Origin: Chthoniobacterales bacterium
GTDB lineage: Bacteria > Verrucomicrobiota > Verrucomicrobiia > Chthoniobacterales > UBA10450
Direction: 5' to 3'
NCBI GenBank assembly: GCA_013697365.1
Contig: JACCXA010000247.1
Coordinates: 1 to 5,426, forward strand
DNA length: 5,426 bases
This document shows positions 1-5,426 of the stretch, piece by piece (position 1 is the first letter of the stretch; each line of letters begins with the position of its first letter). The notes below the pieces were generated by a model. It saw only the letters and a program-made list of their open reading frames with translations, had not been told where the DNA came from and searched no databases. A program made the translations under genes and the position numbers.

Positions 1-533
1 TGCCAGAACGGCAGCGTGCGATGCGCCAGATACAACAACACAGCCGCGCCCGCGAGCAGGATGATGCCGCTCGCAAAAGTCCGCAGCTGGCGACGGAAGG
101 CGCGCTGATCGGCATCTTGTCCTGCGATGTAATAAAGCCAGCCCATCCCCGCGAGAAAGCTCACCAGGCAACCCGTCGTGAGCCACGGCTGCGGAGACAC
201 GGTGGACGCGATCTTGACGCCGAAATCTTCCAGAAGCGCCGTGCGCCAGGCCGGCACGAAAAACCATCGCGCCGGGAGATAGGCGGTCGCAGCGCATGCC
301 GCCAGGGCCAGCGCGACGCCATGAAAAACCGCGCCGAGCGAGAAGCGGGGCGGATTGACAAGAAGCAGCAGCCCCAGGATCGCCACGACAATCCCCTCGG
401 CCCACTTCTCAGTTGCGCCACCGAGGAAGCAGGCCGCTACCGGGAGCAAGCCGGCCGCGTAGTCTTTCCACTGGGCGCTCGATTCCGGCGGCGTTCGCCT
501 CTTTCCTGAGGACTGCTGTGCGATCTGTCCCAT
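1..533 (-). CDS. O-antigen ligase/polymerase-like membrane protein, N-terminal part (runs off left edge)
   Basis: An uninterrupted reading frame runs leftwards from an ATG at 533-531 and is still open at the window edge, giving 177 complete residues. It begins with a polar cytoplasmic stretch (MGQIAQQSSGKRRTPP). Hydrophobic segments follow at about residues 24-38, 45-61, 66-86, 117-137 and 153-171. The stretch around residues 86-118 (LPARWF, PAWR, then TVSPQPW) resembles, from memory, the N-terminal region of O-antigen ligase family proteins of Verrucomicrobiota. Such proteins join or polymerise lipid-linked polysaccharide on the periplasmic face of the inner membrane, which suits the neighbouring genes. 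The C-terminal part, where the large periplasmic loop and catalytic region would lie, is outside the window, so the function is inferred. No clear ribosome-binding site precedes the ATG; an in-frame TAA lies ten codons upstream, so the start is well bounded. A different multi-pass protein such as a flippase remains possible. Confidence 0.72.
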   Translation of the reverse strand, partial: MGQIAQQSSGKRRTPPESSAQWKDYAAGLLPVAACFLGGATEKWAEGIVVAILGLLLLVNPPRFSLGAVFHGVALALAACAATAYLPARWFFVPAWRTALLEDFGVKIASTVSPQPWLTTGCLVSFLAGMGWLYYIAGQDADQRAFRRQLRTFASGIILLAGAAVLLYLAHRTLPFW

Positions 534-644
534 CAGGCAAACGGAGGTCTCATGGGTATGGGATTAGCTAAGATTAACGAGGCGGAGATCTACCGCGCGA
601 AGGAGTTATAGCGTGAGGGCCAGGCGCAAACGAGGGGAAGAAGA

Positions 645-737
645 AAACATCGAACATCCAACATCGAAGGAAGCGGTTAGCCGCCGCGCCCCTCCCCCTT
701 TCGATGTTCGATGTTCGATGTTGGATGTGCGATGTTT
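645..737. repeat. Imperfect inverted repeat made of TCGATGT heptamers
   Basis: The left arm (645-668) and right arm (714-737) are reverse complements over 24 positions with one mismatch (653 against 729), enclosing a 45-base centre. The arms are themselves tandem heptamers. The left holds ACATCGA, ACATCCA, ACATCGA (647-667). The right side holds TCGATGT three times, then TGGATGT and GCGATGT (701-735). Because the right array has two more units, the arms could also pair in slipped registers. The centre contains a small GCGG/CCGC stem (673-676 with 681-684, loop TTAG) and a pyrimidine-rich stretch (685-700). Transcribed in either direction it could fold into a long hairpin. From memory, similar heptamer elements are dispersed in intergenic regions of Verrucomicrobiota. 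No transposase or clear target-site duplication is visible. Function unknown. Confidence 0.88.
701..735 (+). repeat. Five tandem heptamers, consensus TCGATGT
   Basis: The units are TCGATGT (701-707), TCGATGT (708-714), TCGATGT (715-721), TGGATGT (722-728) and GCGATGT (729-735). The first three are identical, while the fourth and fifth each differ by one base. The period of seven shifts the reading frame at every unit, so the array gives a three-heptamer peptide period (FDVRCSM) rather than a stable coding repeat. It forms the right arm of the inverted repeat. Confidence 0.9.
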
Positions 738-846
738 CCCGCTTCTCGGCGGAACTAAACGGCCTCCACATGCCACCGGGGTCCCTGCGCCCGGTTGAAG
801 CTCCCACGGCATCGGCTACGCTCAGCGTCAGCGCCAGCGCCTGATC

Positions 847-2253
847 ATGGTTACCCAAAGAACCGAAGGGCTCTACCGAGTTTTCCTGCTCTGCCAGATT
901 CTCCTGGTGGCGGCGTTCTTCTGGATCGGCGTCTGGGTCATGGTCACCTTCTACTCCGAGGGGGCCGATCTGACCTGGCGGCGCTACAGCATCTACTGCG
1001 TGGTCCTTGTCCTGGGCATGACGCTCGAATCGCTCGTCCGCGACGGGTCGAAAAATTATTTCCTGCAGAACGAACTACTGCGGCAGCATCGGCTGAGTCT
1101 TCGCCAAACCTTCGCCAGCACTGGGGCGCTCGTCTTTTACCTGATCGCAACGAAGGACGGATTCATCTCTCGTCTTTTCTTCTTCAATTTCGTGCCGTGG
1201 CTTTATGTGGTGCTCCTGTTTTCGCATCATTATCTGCCGGCCTTTCTTGCTCGCGGGATGTTCAACCGGCAGCGCGTCGAAAAAACTCTCCTGATCGGAT
1301 CCTCGCAAAAGGCAAAGCAACTGCGCGGCTGGCTGCGGCGCAAGGCCGAGATCGGATTGCGCACGATCGGGCTTCTCTCTGAGGAACAAATGCAGCAAAC
1401 CGAGGACGGCATCCCGGTATTGGGAACTTCCGACGACATCGAGCGCGTCGTCCGCGAGCGCGAAATTACTCAGGTGATCCTGCTCGAATTCCCGCTCTTC
1501 ATCGAGATCAATCGCAACATCATCCGCGTCTGCGACCAACTCGGCGTGCGTCTCCTGATTGTCAGCGATCTCGAGGAGAAGCTGCGTCATCCTGTGACCC
1601 ATTTTGAAGATGACGGCTTCAGATTCATCGGACTGCGGGAGGAGCCGCTGGAGAATCCACTTAATCGTTCCCTCAAGCGCGTAGTCGACGTGCTGATCGC
1701 CCTCCCGGTGATGCTGATCGTTTTCCCTCTTCTCACCGTCCTCGTCTGGCTCGCCCAACGGCTGCAATCGCCGGGCCCGCTCTTTCACGTCCAGACCCGG
1801 GCTGGCATGCAGAACCGGCAGTTCCCCATCTACAAATTTCGCACCATGCATGTGCACGACGGCGAAGTCGCGCAACAGGCCCGCGAGGGAGATGACCGAA
1901 TTTACGGGCTCGGCAAAGTCTTCCGGAAGCTGAGCATCGATGAAGTCCCACAGTTCTGGAATGTGCTCTGCGGCGAGATGAGCACCGTTGGCCCGCGACC
2001 CCACTTGATCGAGCACAATAATCAATTCTCGCAGCTGATGGCGAACTATCACGTGCGCACGTTCATCAAGCCAGGCATCACCGGCCTTGCGCAGGTGCGC
2101 GGCTTTCGGGGTGAAGCGCGGAGCCATTCGGACATCGAGAAGCGCGTCGCCTGCGACATCGAGTATCTCGAGAACTGGAATCTATCGCTCGAGTGCGGGA
2201 TCATTCTGCGCACCTGCGCGCAGATCGTCGTGCCGCCGCGGACGGCTTATTAG
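847..2253 (+). CDS. Polyprenyl-phosphate sugar-1-phosphate transferase (WcaJ/WbaP-type)
   Basis: This 468-residue inner-membrane enzyme should transfer a sugar phosphate from a nucleotide sugar to undecaprenyl phosphate, the first committed step of repeat-unit assembly. Hydrophobic helices lie at about residues 13-36, 46-64, 88-101 and 108-127. A Rossmann-like domain spans about 145-240 (KTLLIGSS at its start), and a membrane helix at 279-302 leads into the bacterial sugar transferase domain. Its hallmarks are present: SPGPLF (308-313), YKFRTM (329-334), the catalytic Asp-Glu pair in SIDEVPQFWNVL (D365, E366), VGPRP (381-385) and KPGITGLAQV (408-417). Length is normal for full-length family members. 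Near the C-terminus the usual 'NWSLxLD' pattern reads NWNLSLE, a conservative change. ATG 847 is chosen because an in-frame TGA lies at 796-798 and the first helix follows closely; no Shine-Dalgarno sequence precedes it. The sugar (glucose, galactose or GlcNAc type) cannot be assigned. The gene stands alone on its strand and converges on the glycosyltransferase operon. Confidence 0.96.
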   Translation: MVTQRTEGLYRVFLLCQILLVAAFFWIGVWVMVTFYSEGADLTWRRYSIYCVVLVLGMTLESLVRDGSKNYFLQNELLRQHRLSLRQTFASTGALVFYLIATKDGFISRLFFFNFVPWLYVVLLFSHHYLPAFLARGMFNRQRVEKTLLIGSSQKAKQLRGWLRRKAEIGLRTIGLLSEEQMQQTEDGIPVLGTSDDIERVVREREITQVILLEFPLFIEINRNIIRVCDQLGVRLLIVSDLEEKLRHPVTHFEDDGFRFIGLREEPLENPLNRSLKRVVDVLIALPVMLIVFPLLTVLVWLAQRLQSPGPLFHVQTRAGMQNRQFPIYKFRTMHVHDGEVAQQAREGDDRIYGLGKVFRKLSIDEVPQFWNVLCGEMSTVGPRPHLIEHNNQFSQLMANYHVRTFIKPGITGLAQVRGFRGEARSHSDIEKRVACDIEYLENWNLSLECGIILRTCAQIVVPPRTAY

Positions 2254-3491
2254 TCGCGACTGCTTTTTGCGGGCCGCGTCAACGCTTCCAGCTCTTTCAA
2301 GAAACTCGCGAAGACATGCGTCTTCTCGAACTGCTGCACATAGACGCGTCCCGCTGCGCCATAAGCTGCGAGCCGCGTCGGATCTTTCGCAATCTCATCC
2401 AGCACATCCGCAATTTCCTGCGGGCGCCCCGGCGCAACATTAAGTCCAAATCCGCCCTCCACCACAGCTTCTGCAAGTTCACTCTCCGGATCCGCAACCG
2501 TGATGACCGGCTTCGATTGCGCGAGCAGGCCGAGCAATTTGCTCGGAAAAAACGAATTTCCCGAGCCAGATTGCTGCGTGATAAAACAGAGGTCTGCATC
2601 GCCGAGGAGCGACGTGTAGTGCTCGCCCTCCTGCAAAGGCAGCATGGAAATGTTCGGCAACTTGAGCGTACGAATCTGTTCCGCGAGGAGATCCCGCTGC
2701 GCGCCATCGCCGCAGATCACGATGTGAATGCGGTCGTTGCGCAAAAGGCGCGCGGCTTCGATTAACTGATCGAGCCCCTGCTTGACGCCAAGATTTCCGG
2801 CGTAAACCGCCAGGAACTTATCGAGCGGCAACCCCTTTTGCGCTCGAAACTCGCCGCGCGCAGACGCGGTCGGATGGTCGGACAACGAAATCGCATTCGG
2901 GAAATAAATCAGCTTCGCGTCCGGCACTCCTTTGCTCCGGAACTTCGCCAGCATCCCATGTGTGATTCCTGAGACACGCGCCGCGCTTCGATAGGCGAAG
3001 CCTTCCAGCGCATAGAGCGCTTTCGTGAACGAGCCGGCGCGCAGCATGCCCAGGCCAACAGCCGCATCGGGTTGCATATCCTGCACATGAAAAACAAACG
3101 GCACGCGCTTGATTTCGCCCACCAGCCAGCCCGCCGTGCCCAGCAACAACGGCGGCGAAACAACCACATAAGCATCCGGCCGCGCCAGAGCCAGACAGCG
3201 CAGGCTGGAGGTGAGCACGAAAGTGGCCTCGTGCAGGATACGCTTCAGCGCCGAGACCTGCGGTGGAACGAAATGCCAGCAGCGATGCACCCGGACGCCA
3301 TTGACCACCTGGCTGCGATATAACGTGCCCCGGTCTTCCGGCCGCTTCGTCCAGGTCGGGTAGTATGAAAACGTCGTCACCATTTCGACGTTGTGCCCGC
3401 GCGCATGCAGGAACTCGCAAAGCGCCACGCTATGCGGCGCGATGCCGGTGAATTCGGGCGCGTAGTTGATGCCCCAAACGATGATGCGCAT
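2250..3491 (-). CDS. wcaI: WcaI-like GT4 family glycosyltransferase
   Basis: A complete 413-residue GT-B fold glycosyltransferase, the last gene of the minus-strand operon. The N-terminal acceptor domain opens with MRIIVWGINYAPEFTGI, and the HVQDMQPDAAVGLGML segment (135-150) is characteristic of the WcaI group. The C-terminal nucleotide-sugar domain shows YAGNLGVKQGLDQLIEA (230-246), VICGDG (258-263) and FFPSKLLGLLAQSKPVI (314-330). The usual EX7E glutamates of GT4 enzymes are absent here: the aligned positions are S313 and G321. I believe this is normal for WcaI relatives, which carry LPSKL at this place. It should add a sugar to the lipid-linked intermediate at the cytoplasmic face. ATG 3491 starts 3 bp after the GT2 stop; a purine-rich AAAGGAAAG within the end of that gene may be its ribosome-binding site. 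Its TAA overlaps the TAG of the convergent gene. The symbol denotes family likeness; a role in colanic acid is not implied. Confidence 0.94.
   Translation of the reverse strand: MRIIVWGINYAPEFTGIAPHSVALCEFLHARGHNVEMVTTFSYYPTWTKRPEDRGTLYRSQVVNGVRVHRCWHFVPPQVSALKRILHEATFVLTSSLRCLALARPDAYVVVSPPLLLGTAGWLVGEIKRVPFVFHVQDMQPDAAVGLGMLRAGSFTKALYALEGFAYRSAARVSGITHGMLAKFRSKGVPDAKLIYFPNAISLSDHPTASARGEFRAQKGLPLDKFLAVYAGNLGVKQGLDQLIEAARLLRNDRIHIVICGDGAQRDLLAEQIRTLKLPNISMLPLQEGEHYTSLLGDADLCFITQQSGSGNSFFPSKLLGLLAQSKPVITVADPESELAEAVVEGGFGLNVAPGRPQEIADVLDEIAKDPTRLAAYGAAGRVYVQQFEKTHVFASFLKELEALTRPAKSSRD
2252..2261. repeat. 10-bp perfect palindrome at the convergent gene ends
   Basis: AGTCGCGACT is its own reverse complement and sits directly over the overlapping stop codons. 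On the plus strand it is followed after two bases by a run of five T (2264-2268). With a realistic loop only three base pairs remain, so it is a poor intrinsic terminator. It is recorded because it is the only structure near the point where the two transcription units meet. Confidence 0.5.
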
Positions 3492-3494
3492 GCG

Positions 3495-4307
3495 CTATTT
3501 CTTTCCTTTCATCTCGCGTTGTTTCACCCGGATGAGGAATTCGTAATAAGCAAGATGCACGCAGTAGGTGAAGCCCGGCTGCCCTTCCAGGAAGCCGCCG
3601 GATAGCAGGTAGGCCTGGACAAAGCGAAGCATTGGCCACCCCGGAATTCCGCTCACAAGCGGCTTCAAAGCTTTGTTTCGGACGGACGGATTACGCGAGA
3701 GAATCTCGTTCCAGCGAATCGGCGTGCGCAGGCGTTCGGCCGCTTCCTGGGTCGAATAGCGATTGTGCCGCTCGAGCCATGTTCCCCAGCCTTTGCTCAC
3801 GACGTCATGCAGATAAGGCTCCCGAATATAGCCGAGTGTTCCGTCGATCTTCCCCTCCTTTTGCCCGTGGCCGAAATCGATGAACGTAGCTCGGCCGCGA
3901 CGCAGAAGGCGGAACTGCCATTTCGGAAAGGAATCGCACCGCTTCAGCCAGCGGCCTTCCACCATCATCTTCCAGCAGCAGTAAAACCCCGCGAAAGATT
4001 CCGGCGCCGTCGCGATCGCGGACAACACCGCATGTTGAAACTCCGGGGTGCTCCTCTCATCCGCGTCCAGAAAAAGGACCCACGGATGCTTGAGCGCGCA
4101 ATTGTCGAGAGCCCAATTCCGCTGCTGTCCAAAGGCGACAAACGAATGCTGAACGCAGTGCACGCCAGACGCGCGCGCGATCTCGAACGTCGCATCCGTG
4201 CTCCCGGAATCGACGAGATGGATGTCGTCGCACCAGCGGATCGACTCGAGGAGTTGCGGGAGATCATGCGCTTCATTCTGCGCCAGAATGATGATCGACA
4301 GACTCAC
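3495..4307 (-). CDS. GT2 family glycosyltransferase (WaaE/KdtX-like)
   Basis: A complete 270-residue GT-A fold glycosyltransferase. It begins with the nucleotide-binding strand SLSIIILAQNEAHDLPQLL, followed by DSGSTD (33-38) and the metal-binding DXD region FLDADE (79-84). A conserved middle region, GRWLKR then PKWQFRLLRRGRA (118-140), leads to a hydrophobic C-terminal segment with GGFLEGQPGF (237-246) and AYYEFLIRVKQ (253-263). This layout matches the WaaE/KdtX beta-glucosyltransferase-like branch of GT2 better than the processive synthases, which are longer and have several membrane helices. It likely transfers one sugar in the cytoplasm, probably attached peripherally to the membrane. The start is GTG at 4307-4305, sharing GTGA with the acetyltransferase TGA stop, which suggests translational coupling. 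The donor and acceptor sugars cannot be deduced. Confidence 0.94.
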   Translation of the reverse strand: MSLSIIILAQNEAHDLPQLLESIRWCDDIHLVDSGSTDATFEIARASGVHCVQHSFVAFGQQRNWALDNCALKHPWVLFLDADERSTPEFQHAVLSAIATAPESFAGFYCCWKMMVEGRWLKRCDSFPKWQFRLLRRGRATFIDFGHGQKEGKIDGTLGYIREPYLHDVVSKGWGTWLERHNRYSTQEAAERLRTPIRWNEILSRNPSVRNKALKPLVSGIPGWPMLRFVQAYLLSGGFLEGQPGFTYCVHLAYYEFLIRVKQREMKGKK

Positions 4308-4876
4308 GATTCACTCGCTGCACGAGCGCGCAGCATACGACAAGGATTTCCCGCAGACACACAATCTGGTGGCACATCATGCGTCACCACCGAACAGGCG
4401 CCGACGATGCTCCTCGCTCCGATCGTGATCCCCGGCATCACAAAAGCGCGCGCCCCGATAAATGCGTCTTCGCCGATGGTGATCTTACCTGTGACGAGCG
4501 GGAGATTAGGCGACGAAAAATCGTGGCTTCCGCTGCTCAGATAGACCTCCTGCGCGACGGTCGCGCCAATGCCGATCTCAATTTCGCCTAACGAGTAGGC
4601 ATTCGCTCGATCACCGAGACAGGCGCGATCGTGCAGGGTGAGGTGCCACGGAATTTCGATCCGCGCTCGTTGGTGGACAAAAGGGTTGCCATAAATCGTG
4701 GCCCCGAACGCGCGCAGCCAGAAAAGCCGCCAGGGATTCCACGGCTTGGGCGTCCAGACACAGAAGATTGCCCAGCAAAAATCCCAGAGAACGCGCAGGG
4801 CACGCTCGTTCCGAGACCAGGGCGACCCGTAACGCTCCTGTGTCTCTTTGACGGGCTCTAATCCTCCGGCCGGCAT
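4304..4876 (-). CDS. wcaF: WcaF-like polysaccharide O-acetyltransferase (left-handed beta-helix)
   Basis: A 190-residue protein of the hexapeptide-repeat acyltransferase family, close in length to colanic acid acetyltransferase WcaF (about 180 residues). After an N-terminal region with aromatic-rich WDFCWAIFCVWTPKPWNPWR (31-50) and LRAFGA (54-59), imperfect hexapeptide turns run from about residue 60 to 165, including IEIGIGATV, ITIGEDAFIGARAFV and ITIGARSIVGACSVV. The loop GSHDF (116-120) carries the likely catalytic His118, and AGNPCRML (175-182) is the typical end. It should move acetyl from acetyl-CoA to a sugar hydroxyl in the cytoplasm. The frame is open further upstream to 5038, but those 54 codons overlap the conserved end of the preceding glycosyltransferase. 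ATG 4876 lies 5 bp beyond that gene's TAG and gives a family-like N-terminus. No strong ribosome-binding site is seen, so coupling to the upstream gene is likely. The symbol marks family likeness only. Confidence 0.92.
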   Translation of the reverse strand: MPAGGLEPVKETQERYGSPWSRNERALRVLWDFCWAIFCVWTPKPWNPWRLFWLRAFGATIYGNPFVHQRARIEIPWHLTLHDRACLGDRANAYSLGEIEIGIGATVAQEVYLSSGSHDFSSPNLPLVTGKITIGEDAFIGARAFVMPGITIGARSIVGACSVVTHDVPPDCVSAGNPCRMLRARAASES

Positions 4877-4881
4877 GATCG

Positions 4882-5426
4882 CTAGCTTCGCTGCTGCAGC
4901 AGCATACGAAAGTCGGCCAGATATTCCTGCGCGATCCTCTCGGAAGAAAATTCCGCGCGCGCTTTCTCGAAAGATCGGCGCCCCAAATCGGGAAGGAGCG
5001 CCTGGTTTTGCACAAAAAATTCCACTGCCGCAGTCCAAGCCGCCACGTCTCCGGCTTTCGCAATGTAGCCGTTGCGCTTGTGCTCTACCATTTCGCCCAT
5101 CGGACCGAAATTCGAGACGAGGAGCGGTTTGGCCGAAGCCATTCCTTCCAGTGCCGCCATGCTGAATGTTTCACCCGATAACGACGGCAGGCAGAAAACG
5201 CCGGCGCGCTCAATCTCGGTGAAAAGCTTCTCCCGGTCGTAGATGCTTGGTTGCAACGAAACCTGCGCGCCGCACGGATCTGAGCTCACGAGCGTCTTCA
5301 TTTCCTCAAAGAAGGAGACATCTGCTCCCTCGTCGCCGGTCTGCGGACCGATCGTTTGCAAGCGCATCGGGGGGTTCTGAGGAGCAACTGCGAGAAAACC
5401 CCGGATCAGCGACTCAAGGCCCTTGT
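4882..5426 (-). CDS. GT4 family glycosyltransferase, C-terminal part (runs off right edge)
   Basis: The frame is open to the right edge, giving 181 codons including the stop; the true start lies outside. The visible part begins with KGLESLIRGF, the usual start of the GT-B C-terminal domain (compare KGLDLLIEAF in relatives), so roughly the N-terminal half is missing. Conserved features are ERAGVFCLPSLSGETFSMAALEGMA-type sequence at visible residues 72-96, with an EX7E pair (E85 and E93), then KPLLVSNFGPMGEMV (99-113) and NGYIA (118-122). These bind and position the nucleotide sugar in retaining GT4 enzymes. The internal ATG at 5367 lies inside the domain and is not a credible start. The enzyme should add one sugar to the lipid-linked intermediate and is the most upstream operon gene visible. 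The TAG at 4884-4882 is followed after 5 bp by the acetyltransferase ATG. Confidence 0.94.
   Translation of the reverse strand, partial: KGLESLIRGFLAVAPQNPPMRLQTIGPQTGDEGADVSFFEEMKTLVSSDPCGAQVSLQPSIYDREKLFTEIERAGVFCLPSLSGETFSMAALEGMASAKPLLVSNFGPMGEMVEHKRNGYIAKAGDVAAWTAAVEFFVQNQALLPDLGRRSFEKARAEFSSERIAQEYLADFRMLLQQRS

Larger units (their letters stand above)
534..846. other. Divergent intergenic region with a repeat element and no convincing gene
   Basis: About 313 bp separate the start codons of the divergent ligase-like and glycosylphosphotransferase genes, so the promoters of both should lie here. The middle (645-737) is a heptamer-based inverted repeat, listed separately. Next to the plus-strand gene is a short six-base tandem at 823-840 (CAGCGT, CAGCGC, CAGCGC), which occupies the place where its ribosome-binding site would be expected. 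Two short plus-strand ORFs, 552-611 and 613-798, have ribosome-binding-site-like sequences but no recognisable product. Short frames on both strands across the repeat translate into repetitive peptides and are best read as repeat artefacts. I see no tRNA, riboswitch or strong sigma-70 promoter. Confidence 0.75.

Noticed and set aside
21..509. A 162-codon plus-strand frame at the left end
   Set aside because: Its product is very rich in Arg, Gln and Glu with no domain, while the opposite strand encodes a coherent membrane protein with several hydrophobic helices.
605..610. TATAAC on the minus strand as a -10 box for the ligase-like gene
   Set aside because: It matches TATAAT at five of six positions and lies about 70 bp before the start codon, but no acceptable -35 box is found 16-18 bases upstream.
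701..735. A CRISPR array suggested by short regular repeats
   Set aside because: The repeats are seven bases long and directly abutting with no spacers, and no cas gene is present.
795..822. TTGAAG and TACGCT, 16 bases apart, as a promoter for the glycosylphosphotransferase
   Set aside because: Only four and three of six positions match the sigma-70 consensus, which is too weak in GC-rich DNA to call.
574..858. Minus-strand frames of 94 and 68 codons over the intergenic region
   Set aside because: Their central parts (HRTSNIE-like, FDV-like peptides) are direct translations of the heptamer repeat, so they are artefacts of the repeat.
1075..2127. A 350-codon open frame antisense to the glycosylphosphotransferase
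   Set aside because: It lies wholly inside a gene with complete catalytic motifs, shows no recognisable domain, and long antisense frames are common in GC-rich coding sequence.
3765..4544. A 259-codon plus-strand frame across the GT2 and acetyltransferase genes
   Set aside because: It is antisense to two genes with clear family motifs, and its translation is charged and low in complexity with no domain.
4877..5038. N-terminal extension of the acetyltransferase to an upstream ATG at 5038
   Set aside because: It would overlap the conserved C-terminal end of the preceding glycosyltransferase by over 150 bp and add residues unlike WcaF relatives; ATG 4876 fits better.

Overview
The window holds part of a cell-surface polysaccharide (exopolysaccharide or O-antigen type) locus from a GC-rich Gram-negative-type bacterium. 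My best taxonomic guess is Verrucomicrobiota or a relative. The main clue is an intergenic inverted repeat built from TCGATGT/ACATCGA heptamers. I remember its translations (IEHRTSNIE- or FDVRCSM-like peptides) as common spurious ORFs in verrucomicrobial genomes. That assignment is from memory and was not checked by search.

Layout, left to right. At 1-533 on the minus strand lies the N-terminal part of a multi-pass membrane protein resembling O-antigen ligase/polymerase proteins; it runs off the left edge. A gap of about 313 bp (534-846) separates it from a divergently transcribed gene and carries the heptamer repeat plus two short ORFs of doubtful status. At 847-2253 on the plus strand is a complete polyprenyl-phosphate sugar-1-phosphate transferase (WcaJ/WbaP type), the enzyme that starts repeat-unit synthesis. 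It ends tail-to-tail, with stop codons overlapping by 4 bp, against a tightly packed minus-strand operon. In transcription order (right to left) that operon contains the C-terminal part of a GT4-type glycosyltransferase (right edge to 4882), a WcaF-like O-acetyltransferase (4876-4304), a GT2 glycosyltransferase (4307-3495) and a WcaI-like GT4 glycosyltransferase (3491-2250). Junctions within the operon are 5 bp, a 4 bp overlap and 3 bp.

The genes fit one pathway. The plus-strand enzyme loads the first sugar phosphate onto undecaprenyl phosphate at the inner membrane. The three glycosyltransferases extend the lipid-linked oligosaccharide in the cytoplasm, and the left-handed beta-helix acetyltransferase decorates it. 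The ligase-like membrane protein would polymerise or transfer the product on the periplasmic side. The actual sugars cannot be read from the sequence. WcaJ-, WcaI- and WcaF-like members recall the colanic acid pathway, but no GDP-fucose synthesis gene is visible here, so colanic acid itself should not be assumed.

I found no tRNA, rRNA, CRISPR array, transposase or convincing terminator. The enzymes belong to known families. The least explained part is the 534-846 gap.
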